A stretch of DNA of 64,000 nt, taken from contig NZ_BNJF01000002.1 in assembly GCF_016587355.1 (NCBI RefSeq), positions 1,364,001-1,428,000 of the forward strand, in the 5' to 3' direction. The notes beneath the pieces were generated by a model. It was not told where the DNA came from. It did no database searches and worked only from the letters and a program-made list of their open reading frames with translations. Positions within the stretch are counted from its first letter, which is position 1, and each line of letters begins with the position of its first letter. The DNA is from Ktedonospora formicarum (lineage in GTDB: Bacteria > Chloroflexota > Ktedonobacteria > Ktedonobacterales > Ktedonobacteraceae). Of this stretch, positions 25,045 through 34,681 are shown one piece after another. The position numbers and the translations under genes are program-made.

Positions 25045-26340
25045 GTGGAGATGTCGCAAGAAGTATCAGCACACACGGCAATGACTATTACATCAGCAGT
25101 TGATCCAACGGTGATTGTAACAGCACTTGACCTTGATTACACCTCTTCAAATCCGGCAGTTGTTATAGCATCCGGGTCGAAGAAGTGGTTCATGTACAAT
25201 GATACTAATGATACGATTGATAACACACTTGGTTCTTTTGTCGTCGGCCCTGGAACACCTCCACACGGGAGAGGAAGCATACAATTTACACTTGATCCAT
25301 CTCCTTATAATCGCAAGAACATTGCGACCTATCAGTTCAGCAGTACCTCCCTTGCTTCAATCACGCAAATGTCATTTGGCGCGTATTCACATAGCGGAGT
25401 CGCGGGAGCATCTGAGTCGCCATTCCTGAACTTTAATGTCGATTTTACTGGTACGTCAACCTCTTTCCAGGGGCGACTTGTTTATGTGCCAAGTGCCAAT
25501 GGTTCGGTTCCTCAAGATACATGGAACACTTTTGATACCATCAATGGTGGTAATGCTTTATGGACATGGTCGCGCTATGGAAGCAACGGGAATAAATGGC
25601 CGGATAACAATACCAGCCAGTATCGCACATGGAATGCCATTAAGGCCGCATTTCCGAACGCGCGTATCCTTCCAGGTGATGGCTGGCTGGGTATTCGTGT
25701 AGGTGAGCCAGGACCGAATGGATACACAGGCAATGTCGATTTCTTCACTCTGGGCACCACAACGGGTGGAACCACCACATTCGATTTTGAGCCATTGGCG
25801 GTCCCGCAGGCTCGCGCTTTCGGCTTTCAGAGCACTAATCCAACAACTGCGCCCGTGGGGGATGTTTCGATTCAGGGACTTGGGTGTAGCGAATCCGCTA
25901 CTACTCCAGTTGCCTCGGCTGCTGGATTTACAGTTGCAGGAATCACTGATACGGTTTCTAGTTTGGCGACTGCTGATCCGGCAATCGTAGACGCATCTTC
26001 AACAATTAATATTCTTACAGGGTCTGGTATAGTTGCTTCTGGTACAACTGTCACCGCGCATGTTGTGGGATCACTACCACCAGCCTTGGCAGGTTCAACG
26101 ACTTTCGCACTGTTGTCTATCCCGGGTCAGCCTCTACATTCAAACTATAGTCCAACTCCCAATACCACGCTACCGATTCCTGGTGTTGGTACTGTGATAC
26201 TCAATGAGCAGGCAATTGTACAACAACAGAATCGGCTTTCCATCCAGGTTAATGGGTTGCATGTGAAAATAACGCAAGGACCTAGGGCGGGCGCTGATAT
26301 TGTGATTGGTCACGCTGAAGCTATCATCACGTATGTCTAG
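25045..26340 (+). CDS. secreted-type protein with C-terminal choice-of-anchor-P-like region
   Basis: The 431-aa product starts at GTG 25045 or ATG 25051; neither gives a signal peptide. Residues about 20-240 form a beta-rich module (WNTFDTINGGNALWTWSRYG ... GWLGIRVGEPGPNGYTGNVDFFTLG) seen in extracellular proteins of actinobacteria and Chloroflexota. The C-terminal 170 residues match the choice-of-anchor-P pattern: AAGFTVAGITDTV, then PNTTLPIPGVGTVILNEQ and VNGLHVKI. These modules are extracellular in other bacteria, so the lack of a leader here is odd and may reflect a frameshifted start. Function unknown. Confidence 0.65.
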   Translation: MEMSQEVSAHTAMTITSAVDPTVIVTALDLDYTSSNPAVVIASGSKKWFMYNDTNDTIDNTLGSFVVGPGTPPHGRGSIQFTLDPSPYNRKNIATYQFSSTSLASITQMSFGAYSHSGVAGASESPFLNFNVDFTGTSTSFQGRLVYVPSANGSVPQDTWNTFDTINGGNALWTWSRYGSNGNKWPDNNTSQYRTWNAIKAAFPNARILPGDGWLGIRVGEPGPNGYTGNVDFFTLGTTTGGTTTFDFEPLAVPQARAFGFQSTNPTTAPVGDVSIQGLGCSESATTPVASAAGFTVAGITDTVSSLATADPAIVDASSTINILTGSGIVASGTTVTAHVVGSLPPALAGSTTFALLSIPGQPLHSNYSPTPNTTLPIPGVGTVILNEQAIVQQQNRLSIQVNGLHVKITQGPRAGADIVIGHAEAIITYV

Positions 26341-26368
26341 CTTCCCGATCAGAAGTTGATATAAACGC

Positions 26369-26410
26369 GCCCCTTCCATCTCTGCACATAGGGATAGGAA
26401 GGGGCCTTTT
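26369..26410 (+). terminator. rho-independent terminator of the choice-of-anchor gene
   Basis: GCCCCTTCC and GGAAGGGGC pair perfectly across a 19-nt loop and are followed by CTTTT, 28 bp after the stop. Confidence 0.8.
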
Positions 26411-26658
26411 ATGTGCTCAGCTCAAAGCAACCTTGATTAAGTGATGCTAGATGTTCGTTAATGTGGCTACTAATCTCGGTAAAATATATGGAAAGAATAG
26501 TAATCCGACCCTGAGTGTATATGATAGCGATAGAAGAGAGATTGAATAATATAGAATACAAGGAGAGTTGCTTATAGCGCGAATTCAGTTTTGCCTAGGG
26601 TTTTGCTATATATGTGAAAGCTGTCTTCTAGTAGCGTCAGAGGGAACGTTCTTTTCAA

Positions 26659-27273
26659 TCATTCATTTGAGAGCGTTACTGAACTGATCTGAGGAGACCA
26701 GGCCTGACCAGTAATGTTATTCCAACGCATCTTAATAAAATTCACACCAGTTAGACCTTTTACATGATAGTCATAGCGTGTCCAGTTCCCCTTTCCACCA
26801 GTAATTGTCGGTGAAACTTCGCTCCAATTGATTGCATCCGCAGAAATATAAATACTAAAATGTGAGATAGGTTCCTGGGGCCAAAAATATGTTACAGCTT
26901 GAAATGAAGTCATTCCTTGCAGGTGCCATGTAATCTCCTCATGTGTCTTCGCATTATTCCAACGTGCTAATAGCGAAGTATCACCCTCAAAAAATTGACT
27001 ATTATTCTTGTCAAATTGCAGATTATCTGTATGTTTGTAAACTTTGCTCCAATTGTTAAGTGGATCGACAATTGTTTGGTGTGCGGGTGTTGGAGAAGGT
27101 TGCTTCGTTGTCAGTTGCGCGTAATCTTCTGGAGAAAGAAAAAGTGATGTTAGGGGAAATGAGCCCACGCTGGCAAGGCAAAGGATAATGAGCAACCATA
27201 ACCAGAGTTTAAGATTCTGTGATTGCTGGTATTCTCTATTTTTATGTGATTGTTCTACAGGTGATAAAGGCAT
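26659..27273 (-). CDS. membrane-anchored protein with an extracellular beta-sandwich domain
   Basis: The 204-aa product has a basic N-terminus, one transmembrane helix at about 23-45 (LWLWLLIILCLASVGSF), a Pro/Thr linker and then a carbohydrate-binding/discoidin-like beta-sandwich (NNWSKVYKHTDNLQFD ... TYFWPQEPISHFSIYISADAINWSEV ... IKMRWN). GGAGGG lies 5-6 nt before the ATG. It is probably displayed on the outer face and binds sugar. It is the last gene of the polysaccharide region on this strand, separated from it by 203 bp and a hairpin. Confidence 0.7.
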   Translation of the reverse strand: MPLSPVEQSHKNREYQQSQNLKLWLWLLIILCLASVGSFPLTSLFLSPEDYAQLTTKQPSPTPAHQTIVDPLNNWSKVYKHTDNLQFDKNNSQFFEGDTSLLARWNNAKTHEEITWHLQGMTSFQAVTYFWPQEPISHFSIYISADAINWSEVSPTITGGKGNWTRYDYHVKGLTGVNFIKMRWNNITGQAWSPQISSVTLSNE

Positions 27274-27309
27274 TAAATCCCTCCAATGCTCAACAATAAT
27301 ATATTTATA

Positions 27310-27340
27310 CCTCTCGAGTCGATTGGCTTACATCGAGAGG
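27310..27340. terminator. 8-bp perfect hairpin between polysaccharide operon and anchor gene
   Basis: CCTCTCGA and TCGAGAGG pair across a 15-nt loop in the spacer 136 bp past the upstream operon's last stop. Terminator or attenuator; there is no T-run. Confidence 0.4.
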
Positions 27341-27476
27341 ACGCTACTCATTGAATTGCCTTTCACCACTATATTATCTCATCACTATATTGTTTAGAAC
27401 AGATCTCTATAAGCCAAAATTCGGCTTCCAGCCAGGTAGATGGCAAATTCATATGATCTCGTCCTACCTTAAGGGG

Positions 27477-28097
27477 TTAAGCTTCTAGTTCACTGTTCTC
27501 TGTTTGTGAAATCTCTGCTATAGGGGTGTCTTTGGGTAAGTGAGATGTTTCCTGGTCTTCAATAACTTCTTCCTGGACAACTTCCAATGTAGAGGCACCA
27601 TTGGGCAACTGATCGGCCTCATTGTCTGCTTTATTCTCAGTTTCTAGCTCAGTTTCAAGAAGTATTGGTGCGGGAGCGTCATTTGAGAGAACTGCTAGCG
27701 CTACACTGTCAGTTCTCTTCTCTGAGTTGTTGCGGACTGGGAGCGCGTAGAGCCGTTGTGCTATTGCCGGGTGGAGTATCACAAATTGCGCGATTGCGCC
27801 TGTAACACTGAATATGAGCAAGGTCATGATTATGCCCGAAATCGACCAGCTCCCAGCGTACAGAAAGAGACCTGCAACAATGGCATCAATGGAGAAACTG
27901 AGGGTCAATGCAATTATTAGTTCTGCGACAATTTCATGGAGCCGGAGAAAACGCGTCAGTGCCATGCCTGGACAGAGAAAGAGAAAACTCATGACGATAA
28001 GTGCCTTGGCCGGAGCCTCAGGCCTTACATAGGTCACGATACTTGTTGCAGCGGCAGAAAGTAAAATAATCACAGGCCATAACCAATGGAAACGCAT
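27477..28097 (-). CDS. integral membrane protein with long acidic cytoplasmic tail
   Basis: The 206-aa product has four hydrophobic helices in residues 5-110 (HWLWPVIILLSAAATSIV, ALIVMSFLFLCPGMAL, ELIIALTLSFSIDAIVAGLFL, ISGIIMTLLIFSVTGAIAQF), then an 85-residue tail rich in Glu/Asp. AGAAGGAG lies upstream and the gap to the preceding gene is 2 bp, so it is translationally coupled. It resembles DUF1616-type membrane proteins that occur next to polysaccharide enzymes. No enzymatic motif seen; a complex partner is plausible. Confidence 0.7.
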   Translation of the reverse strand: MRFHWLWPVIILLSAAATSIVTYVRPEAPAKALIVMSFLFLCPGMALTRFLRLHEIVAELIIALTLSFSIDAIVAGLFLYAGSWSISGIIMTLLIFSVTGAIAQFVILHPAIAQRLYALPVRNNSEKRTDSVALAVLSNDAPAPILLETELETENKADNEADQLPNGASTLEVVQEEVIEDQETSHLPKDTPIAEISQTENSELEA

Positions 28098-28099
28098 TG

Positions 28100-29992
28100 C
28101 TATTGGTCTCCTTCTAGAGAACTGGTGAGCTGATAAATCTGTACGTCGGTAGTGCGGTAGATCAGGGTAAATTCTCCTGATGAGTTGATAGCCTCCTCAA
28201 ATTTATCGAGCGAACCAACTGGATAGCCTGACATTGCGTCAAACCAGGCCTTTTGACTGCGTGTGAAGATCATATATGTCTGAGGGCGTTGTTGATCTTG
28301 CATAAAGTGGACCACATCTCGAACGTCGAGTGTGATGATGTCATTGCTCAATGTCTCGTTTGTGGCGAGCGTTGTCACACGGAATTTTTCAAAGTTTTTC
28401 ATTTGCCAGGGTGTTCCGGTCCAACCAGCAACAAATAATGCTTTGGAAGGAGCTATGCTATAGAGCATCTGGACTCCATTGACTTCGTCATAGGTCTTAT
28501 AGTCAATATTCTCATTGCCGTAGCGTGTGAATAGGAAGCCACCCAGCAAGATAATTGTCAGGCTCGACATGACCAGCCCCTTCCAGGGAAGCTTGATCAT
28601 TGTCAGTCTTGAGAAAAAGGACGGAAATGGTGGTTTCTCGTAAACGACTGAGGCCGCGAGAAAGATCATTGATGGCAAAGAGAAGAGATAACAGCGCAGT
28701 AGCATCTCTCCACCATACGGCTGTACGATGAAGAGTGGGAATGGAGCAAGTGCCAGTAATACCACAGAGGCATCTTTGTACCCCTTGCCCAGGCGAAAGA
28801 GAGCCCCCACAAATGCTACTGCCCACACAAAAAAGGTCATGATAATTCGTAGCCGGGCGATCAAGGCATGTTGTGGATCACCTCCGACTCGATCCGAGAC
28901 ATTCGATGAAAGCGAAACAAAAATCTGGCTGAGCCCTCCAAAGACCTGATTCATGTGCCCCGCGAGATAAGTGTGCGCCATTATAAACATCCAAAACAGG
29001 GTCATCACTGTCATCACGATAGGAAGCCACCAGAGCTTTAGAGTGCAGCGCCGGAAAACGATGAGCGCCGTGACGCTGACAATTGTGAAAAAAGGTGTTA
29101 ATTGATGGCCATACACCGTAAAGGAGAAGAGTACCAAAACGCAGAGAAGAAGCGCGATTTTTTTTCGCCGCTGACTTGGCGTGCTGAGTGGATCGGGTGC
29201 GGTAAGCCAGGTATAGAGAGATGGGAGAAAACGAAGCCGACTTAAACGCGGTCCAAGTGAGCGGATAGACTCGTCAGAAGGTGTTTTAAACCATTTTAAT
29301 AAGATTGCAAGAATAACAATGTAGAAACAGAAAAAGAGGCCCTGGGGAGAAAAATAATCTTGCCCAATCCAATTCGTGATACAGAAGAGCCACAAGGCGA
29401 GCCAAATCACTCGTCGATTTGTCGTAAATGTTGTAAAGAGGAAGTAGAGCGCTGCAAGCGTAATAACATTATTAAAGACGGGAGCCCAGGCAGCGTAGCT
29501 CAAAATCGTTTGGTACCCGGCGAGTTGGGTGACAAAAGCACTTAATATAAAGAATCCGGGCCAATTAAAATACGCACTTAGGTGAGGATTCACCGAACCT
29601 GTGCGGATGATATATTCGGTATACCCGGCATGTGTATACACCACGGAAAAGCGCGGAGCTTGTTCAACGAGAGTCGTGACACCGTATAACATAATGATAA
29701 TAAGCCCAAAATGCAGAAGCAGAAGAGGGGTATAGTAACGTACTTTCTGAAGCGTGATACAGAAACTAACCATCATGATTACCAGAGCACCAATGAGTTC
29801 TGGAGGCATGATGGAAACGAGACCCAAACCATTCATATGTGATATTTGCGTCGCCACTGCGTTGAGCGAACTGTACCAGAGCGCGAATGAGCCTAGCGGG
29901 AGGGCGAGGCATAGGATAGTCAGTAGAATATCTATAATAATTGATTTCTTTGTTTTATTGGATGTATTCATTTGTGTGAACTCTTTGCTCAT
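28100..29992 (-). CDS. large polytopic membrane protein, GT-C / PMT-like
   Basis: A 630-aa protein with roughly 12 membrane helices and a C-terminal extracellular part of about 110 residues. The first outer loop carries a YIIRTGSVNPHLSAYFNWPGFF segment, in the place where GT-C glycosyltransferases hold their acidic catalytic loop. A start at 29992 or 29971 is possible; either overlaps the flippase gene (by 38 or 17 nt), so the two are coupled. It is likely a glycosyltransferase or polymerase using lipid-linked sugar, inferred from topology and operon, not from a diagnostic motif. Confidence 0.65.
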   Translation of the reverse strand: MSKEFTQMNTSNKTKKSIIIDILLTILCLALPLGSFALWYSSLNAVATQISHMNGLGLVSIMPPELIGALVIMMVSFCITLQKVRYYTPLLLLHFGLIIIMLYGVTTLVEQAPRFSVVYTHAGYTEYIIRTGSVNPHLSAYFNWPGFFILSAFVTQLAGYQTILSYAAWAPVFNNVITLAALYFLFTTFTTNRRVIWLALWLFCITNWIGQDYFSPQGLFFCFYIVILAILLKWFKTPSDESIRSLGPRLSRLRFLPSLYTWLTAPDPLSTPSQRRKKIALLLCVLVLFSFTVYGHQLTPFFTIVSVTALIVFRRCTLKLWWLPIVMTVMTLFWMFIMAHTYLAGHMNQVFGGLSQIFVSLSSNVSDRVGGDPQHALIARLRIIMTFFVWAVAFVGALFRLGKGYKDASVVLLALAPFPLFIVQPYGGEMLLRCYLFSLPSMIFLAASVVYEKPPFPSFFSRLTMIKLPWKGLVMSSLTIILLGGFLFTRYGNENIDYKTYDEVNGVQMLYSIAPSKALFVAGWTGTPWQMKNFEKFRVTTLATNETLSNDIITLDVRDVVHFMQDQQRPQTYMIFTRSQKAWFDAMSGYPVGSLDKFEEAINSSGEFTLIYRTTDVQIYQLTSSLEGDQ

Positions 29993-31337
29993 ATGGAATC
30001 TCTTCTTTTGTATCTAAGATCATAAGTTGCTTGATAGTGTTGGTTGTGTTATCTATGCCTCTGATGGTTCTGAATATGAGAGGAGACATAAAGAGAGCCT
30101 CAACACAGAGGGCAATTACCCATCCAAGACTGAGCCCCGATAGCCCCCCCAAACGTGCGCCAAGCGTTGCCAGGACCAGTTCAAGTACGCTGCCTGAAAT
30201 GATAGGGAGCATCGCGTTGGTAACCTCATCCTTGATCCGGCGTATGGCAATATGGTGATTTTTGATAATCAGCGGGAATGCTCCCAGTGCCAGGATTCGC
30301 AGAGGCCATGCGGCCTGTTCCGCGTAATTTGGACCGAAAAAGCTGAGAACAAGGTTGGCAGTTAGAAACAAGGTGCCGCTGGTGATGATGCCTGTTATGG
30401 TTGCGATGCCCACAGTCAGGCGTGTTTTCTGTGATAGGGTTGCTCGCTGTGCCGCGTTTGTTGCATGCAATACCGTCGTGAGTGATGCCGCGACCGCGAA
30501 GATAAAATTCGCGATCATTGATGCTACATAGAACCAGGCATTCATGGTTGGGGACAGTAGAACCGTCACAAGGACTGGTAATATCTGAGTTGGTGCCTGT
30601 AGGATAAGATTAAAGATATGATGTTGGATGGCTGATGATCCCAGTTTCCGCAGTACCTGCCACCTGGGTGATAAACTGCCCAGCTTGTGTCGCCCTTTCC
30701 AGAGGGCCAGAATCAGCAATGGGAGCGATGAGATAATATTGCCCAATGTCCAGGTGGCATAAATTGTCATGCCAATTTTATCAGTGAGCCAGAGCCCGAC
30801 GAGATACAAGGCAACCAGTTTGACAAGGGAAAAGATGGTGTTGCGATAGAATTGCAATTCGCCTTTGAGCAACCCTATAACAGCCTGATCGATGATAACT
30901 GTCATAGCAGTTATGCTGATACTGGCGGCAAAGAGCAAGATATTTTGTATCGTGGCACCAATCGGGCGTAGTGCTGGAGAAATTAAGGGAGCGAGCAGGG
31001 AGAAAATTATCCCAACTAAGAATCCCACATTTCCAACAAGTAACAAGGCTGTACTGATGAGTGCTCCCTCTTGCCCTTTATTGCGTGGAATCTCGGTGAG
31101 AAGTAGGGTACCCAGTCCCAGCATACAGAAGGAAGAGAGCAACATCATGGTTGAGGTTGCGGCTGATGCGAGGCCAACAGCGTCCGGCGGGAAGTAACGA
31201 GCTGCCACCCACCAGTATGCGAAACCTAGCACTGATGTCACTGCCATTGTGCCTATTAAGGAACCAGTATTAAATAAGATGGCACTATTCTTTTTGATCC
31301 ATTGAAAGAGTGATGCTATCACCGCTGAAGACTCCAA
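29955..31337 (-). CDS. oligosaccharide flippase (Wzx/MOP-type)
   Basis: A 460-aa protein with about 12-14 transmembrane helices, starting with the typical GSLIGTMAVTSVLGFAYWWVAARYFPPDAVGLASAA of polysaccharide-export MOP transporters. These move lipid-linked oligosaccharide across the membrane. The given start is a TTG without SD; a GTG at 31322 with TTGGAG 9 nt upstream is a good alternative. Third-last position in the polysaccharide operon, overlapping the next gene. Confidence 0.85.
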   Translation of the reverse strand: MESSAVIASLFQWIKKNSAILFNTGSLIGTMAVTSVLGFAYWWVAARYFPPDAVGLASAATSTMMLLSSFCMLGLGTLLLTEIPRNKGQEGALISTALLLVGNVGFLVGIIFSLLAPLISPALRPIGATIQNILLFAASISITAMTVIIDQAVIGLLKGELQFYRNTIFSLVKLVALYLVGLWLTDKIGMTIYATWTLGNIISSLPLLILALWKGRHKLGSLSPRWQVLRKLGSSAIQHHIFNLILQAPTQILPVLVTVLLSPTMNAWFYVASMIANFIFAVAASLTTVLHATNAAQRATLSQKTRLTVGIATITGIITSGTLFLTANLVLSFFGPNYAEQAAWPLRILALGAFPLIIKNHHIAIRRIKDEVTNAMLPIISGSVLELVLATLGARLGGLSGLSLGWVIALCVEALFMSPLIFRTIRGIDNTTNTIKQLMILDTKEEIPYEQRVHTNEYIQ

Positions 31338-31435
31338 GAAACAGGGCTATTTATCCACGCTACGAACAGGTACACACGCGAAGATATGCATGCATACATT
31401 ACCGAGGAATATTTATGCCTGCACGCCCGATAGGA

Positions 31436-32458
31436 CTATGGTCTAGCCTGGGCATCGTTTAGCTGCTTGGAGCTTGTAACCTGTATTTCCATATGTTGCT
31501 TACTTTCATTTGTTTGTGAAAAACATCTGCCAACGAGATAGCCTGCGGTAGTGACAAACAGCCCAGTACTGATCGCTGCGGCGCGCGCCATTCCGTTGAG
31601 GTCGCGTTGTGTAAGTATGCTTCCTACGTTGCGTAGAACTCCCAGAGGTAACGTGCGGAACGTGTAGGCACTTTCTGACGAAAGGGAATCTTTTGTTCCA
31701 ACATAGCGAGCGACAAATGCCTTAGAAATTCCCTCGGCGTAGCAGCGTGCCCAGAAATATCTCCAGTTCGCCCTCTGTGCTGGTACACGATGTTGTACCA
31801 TCGCTTGAGGTTGGTAGAGAAAGTGGCGGTCAGGCCAATATTGGCGTGCGCGAATGCATAACTCTGTCTCTTCACAACCAATTGGGCGGGTACCAACACG
31901 TCCGATCCCGCTGCGAAAACTTCCAACATTTTCGAATACAGCGCGACGTATGCACATACTCGCTCCAATGGGATTGCGAATGATGGCGTTGGTCTGGGGC
32001 ATGCCTCGGTAGGTGCAGCCCACCACCCAGTGAAATTCTTCTGGGAACCAGGAGGGCCTATGATCGACCCACCATGGCTCTACAACTCCACCAACACCTA
32101 GCACCTGTGGATCTTGTAGGGTCTCCTGAAAGAGCCGCAGCCAGTTGGGGTCCGCTATGGCATCATCATCCAGAAACGCGATAAGCTGTCCCTGGGAAAC
32201 CGCAATACCACTGTTTCGTGCTCCAGATAATCCACGTTCTTCTTTATTTGGCACAACGACCACGCCTGTCAGCTGTTCTTGCGCCCTTTTCAACAAATCC
32301 GGATGATGATCGATGACGACAATGATTTCACGCGCTCCCAGAGTCTGGTGTTGTACAGACGCTACGGCTGCGATCAGGTCGGTCCAACGTTGTTCTGTAT
32401 AGGCACAGAGGATAACGGAAATATCAGAGCTATACATCTTTTCTCTGCTATAAGTCAT
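31436..32458 (-). CDS. family-2 glycosyltransferase
   Basis: ATG 32458 (AAGGA 7 nt upstream) begins 4 bp after the previous stop, giving 340 aa. GT-A fold: DISVILCAYTEQRW, the nucleotide-sugar DDD in AFLDDDAIADPNW, and EETELCIRA as the acceptor-side ED-like motif. The C-terminal 70 residues contain an amphipathic or membrane-associated segment. It extends a surface glycan with the two neighbouring GT2s; donor unknown. Confidence 0.88.
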   Translation of the reverse strand: MTYSREKMYSSDISVILCAYTEQRWTDLIAAVASVQHQTLGAREIIVVIDHHPDLLKRAQEQLTGVVVVPNKEERGLSGARNSGIAVSQGQLIAFLDDDAIADPNWLRLFQETLQDPQVLGVGGVVEPWWVDHRPSWFPEEFHWVVGCTYRGMPQTNAIIRNPIGASMCIRRAVFENVGSFRSGIGRVGTRPIGCEETELCIRARQYWPDRHFLYQPQAMVQHRVPAQRANWRYFWARCYAEGISKAFVARYVGTKDSLSSESAYTFRTLPLGVLRNVGSILTQRDLNGMARAAAISTGLFVTTAGYLVGRCFSQTNESKQHMEIQVTSSKQLNDAQARP

Positions 32459-32462
32459 GCCA

Positions 32463-33818
32463 TCATCCTTTCTGCTGCGCTTTCCGCGTAATGCTTCTGC
32501 TTCGCAGGTATCCAACTGGCCCTTGGAGCATCCCTTTTAACTCAACACTTTTCAGCTCTTTGGGATAGCTTGCCTGTCTCTTCTGATTTTTTGCAGAGCG
32601 TCCACTAAGGGCGAAGAAGAGGCCGTATGATAATTTCGAAAGCAGATCAAAAAAGAGCCGTGGGCGATCACAGATGCACTTGGTAAGATGGGCTGTTAGC
32701 CCCATACCATACCCGTAGATTTGCTTGAGTAGCCCCGCGTAGTCGCGTCTATGAAGGTGATAGGCGAGTGAGAGTGGTTCGTAGACGAGTTGGTAGCCTT
32801 GCATCATCACTTCGAAAAAGGCCGCAATATCCTGCCCGTTTTTGATGGGACCAGTTCCGCCCAACGCTGGATCAAAGCCACCGACATCGCGTAGATAGGC
32901 AGCAGAGAAGGCCATGCTGGCACCAGTGCCAAATTGACCGGAGGTATAGGGATGTAAACGCGTTTTGGGATGATGTTTGGCCATATCAAAGATACGTCGT
33001 CTAAAGCCTTTGGTGAAGCCTCCATATTGTTCAAACCAGAATTGCGCAGGCTCTTCAAGCTCGAGAGGAAGGATTAGCCCGGTCACGCAGGCGACGTTGT
33101 CTGAGCGACGAAAGGCTCTCACAAGCTCAGTTAGCCAGTACGTATCGAGGACCACATCATCATCGGTAAAGACCAGGATTTCGCCTTTGGCGACCTGCAT
33201 ACCACAATTGCGAGCCCAGCTCGCGCCCTGACGCTCTTCACGAAGATAACGTACCTGAGAGGCATCACTATATTTTTTGGTGATCAAGGTGAGCGTGCTC
33301 TCTGTCTTTGGGGCATTATCGACAACGATCACTTCATAATGTGGGTAGTGCTGTGCTAGTAAGGTATTCAAGCAGATTGCGAGTCTCTCAGGGCGATCAT
33401 GGGTCGGCACAATCACACTTACGAATGGGGCGTCTGTACTGCCTAAGAAATTATTGCGCTCTCTGATGCACGGCGGTGGGGTCGCCCGGGGTAAACCATC
33501 ACTTCTCAGCTCACTGACCGGGGTTAAGCCATCTTGTTGCAAGTGTTCATTGATCTCGTTGTGCAGTGCGTTCCAGAGTATTTGCGCATACTCAGAAGGC
33601 TCTACACGCTCCCTCGGTAATTGCAATTCGATGGTGCCCAGTGGTTGCGTATGTAGACGTACCACGCCTAGAGCACGCTGATAGTGCCTCCCTTTCTTCT
33701 CATCAAAATTTGAGAGAACGGGTAGAGGTTGCCCCAATTCAATTTCGATGATGCGCATTGGGACAAGATCTGGAGCCCGATTACTGTGGGCGTCTTTCTC
33801 TGGCGCTTGTGCGAGCAT
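32463..33818 (-). CDS. family-2 glycosyltransferase with N-terminal extension
   Basis: A 451-aa protein. Residues 1-130 form an additional domain without a clear name (MRIIEIELGQPLPVL ... LGVVRLHTQPLG); the GT-A domain follows: PFVSVIVPTHDRPERL, DDD in VFTDDDVVLDTYW, then GFDPALGGTGPIKNGQD. Such GT2s with this N-terminal module accompany exopolysaccharide clusters in Ktedonobacteria-like genomes as I remember them. It is co-directional with a GT2 on each side. Confidence 0.87.
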   Translation of the reverse strand: MLAQAPEKDAHSNRAPDLVPMRIIEIELGQPLPVLSNFDEKKGRHYQRALGVVRLHTQPLGTIELQLPRERVEPSEYAQILWNALHNEINEHLQQDGLTPVSELRSDGLPRATPPPCIRERNNFLGSTDAPFVSVIVPTHDRPERLAICLNTLLAQHYPHYEVIVVDNAPKTESTLTLITKKYSDASQVRYLREERQGASWARNCGMQVAKGEILVFTDDDVVLDTYWLTELVRAFRRSDNVACVTGLILPLELEEPAQFWFEQYGGFTKGFRRRIFDMAKHHPKTRLHPYTSGQFGTGASMAFSAAYLRDVGGFDPALGGTGPIKNGQDIAAFFEVMMQGYQLVYEPLSLAYHLHRRDYAGLLKQIYGYGMGLTAHLTKCICDRPRLFFDLLSKLSYGLFFALSGRSAKNQKRQASYPKELKSVELKGMLQGPVGYLRSRSITRKAQQKG

Positions 33819-33883
33819 TTCTTTTTATCTTCACTCTCTCTAAATGAATTCTGTTTCCTGTTTGAGGAACATTGATCGGTCCG

Positions 33884-34681
33884 TTACCGTATGCTTGCCT
33901 CTTCTACGAAAGGGGTTGAGTGTTGCCCTTGCGTATGGAGTAGTGAGGAATGAGGCGTCCCGATGAGTTTTGTGCGACGCTCTCTCACGATTGTTTTGAG
34001 CACACGCCAGCCATCGCGAAATGTATGTAGATTGCTTTGCCCATGGATGCGCACATGTTCCAGGCTGGGGACTTCAATGATTTTGTAATGGGCTTTGTGC
34101 ATGCGGAGACAGAGTTGCGATTCGATTTCAAAGCCATCACAGTCAATATCGACCTGTTCAAGACAATGGCGCCAGAAAGCATTGTACCCATAACATAAGT
34201 CGCTGAATCGCTGTCGGAAAAGCAGATTGGCGAACTGGCACAACATATAATTTCCCATCTTCCGTAGCAGGGTAATGTCCCGGCTTCCTCCGCCTTTGAT
34301 GAAACGTGATCCTTTGGCAAAGTCAAAACCAGCCATAAGGGCTTCAACAAAGCGTACAATCTCTGCCGGATTGGCTGATCCATCGGCATCTAACATCACG
34401 ATGATATCGCTCGTACACGCTGAAAAGCCTGTCCTCATTGCATCGCCTTTGCCTTTTTCCTGCTGCTGAAGGATATGTATTGTTGGTAGCAATTGTTTGG
34501 CAACAATGATAGTATCATCGGTTGAGTGTCCATCAACGAGAATAACTTCACTGACAATAGCTGGCATCTTGGGTAAAATGTGATATAGATTCTGGGCTTC
34601 ATTCAGGGTTGGAATCACCACGCTAATACTTGGATAGTGTTGGTGCTCTTGCATATTAGCATCGACATCCTTTGCTCGCAT
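33884..34681 (-). CDS. family-2 glycosyltransferase, polyprenyl-phosphate (DPM-like) type
   Basis: A 265-aa protein: SISVVIPTLNEAQNL, LVDGHSTDDT, GKGDAMRTGF, MLDADGSANPAEI, KGSRFIKGGGS. This set identifies a dolichol-phosphate-mannose-synthase-like enzyme that charges a polyprenyl phosphate with a sugar. It lacks C-terminal membrane helices. ATG 34681 and 34654 are both possible. As first gene of the operon it may supply the lipid-linked sugar used by the PMT-like protein. Confidence 0.88.
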   Translation of the reverse strand: MRAKDVDANMQEHQHYPSISVVIPTLNEAQNLYHILPKMPAIVSEVILVDGHSTDDTIIVAKQLLPTIHILQQQEKGKGDAMRTGFSACTSDIIVMLDADGSANPAEIVRFVEALMAGFDFAKGSRFIKGGGSRDITLLRKMGNYMLCQFANLLFRQRFSDLCYGYNAFWRHCLEQVDIDCDGFEIESQLCLRMHKAHYKIIEVPSLEHVRIHGQSNLHTFRDGWRVLKTIVRERRTKLIGTPHSSLLHTQGQHSTPFVEEASIR

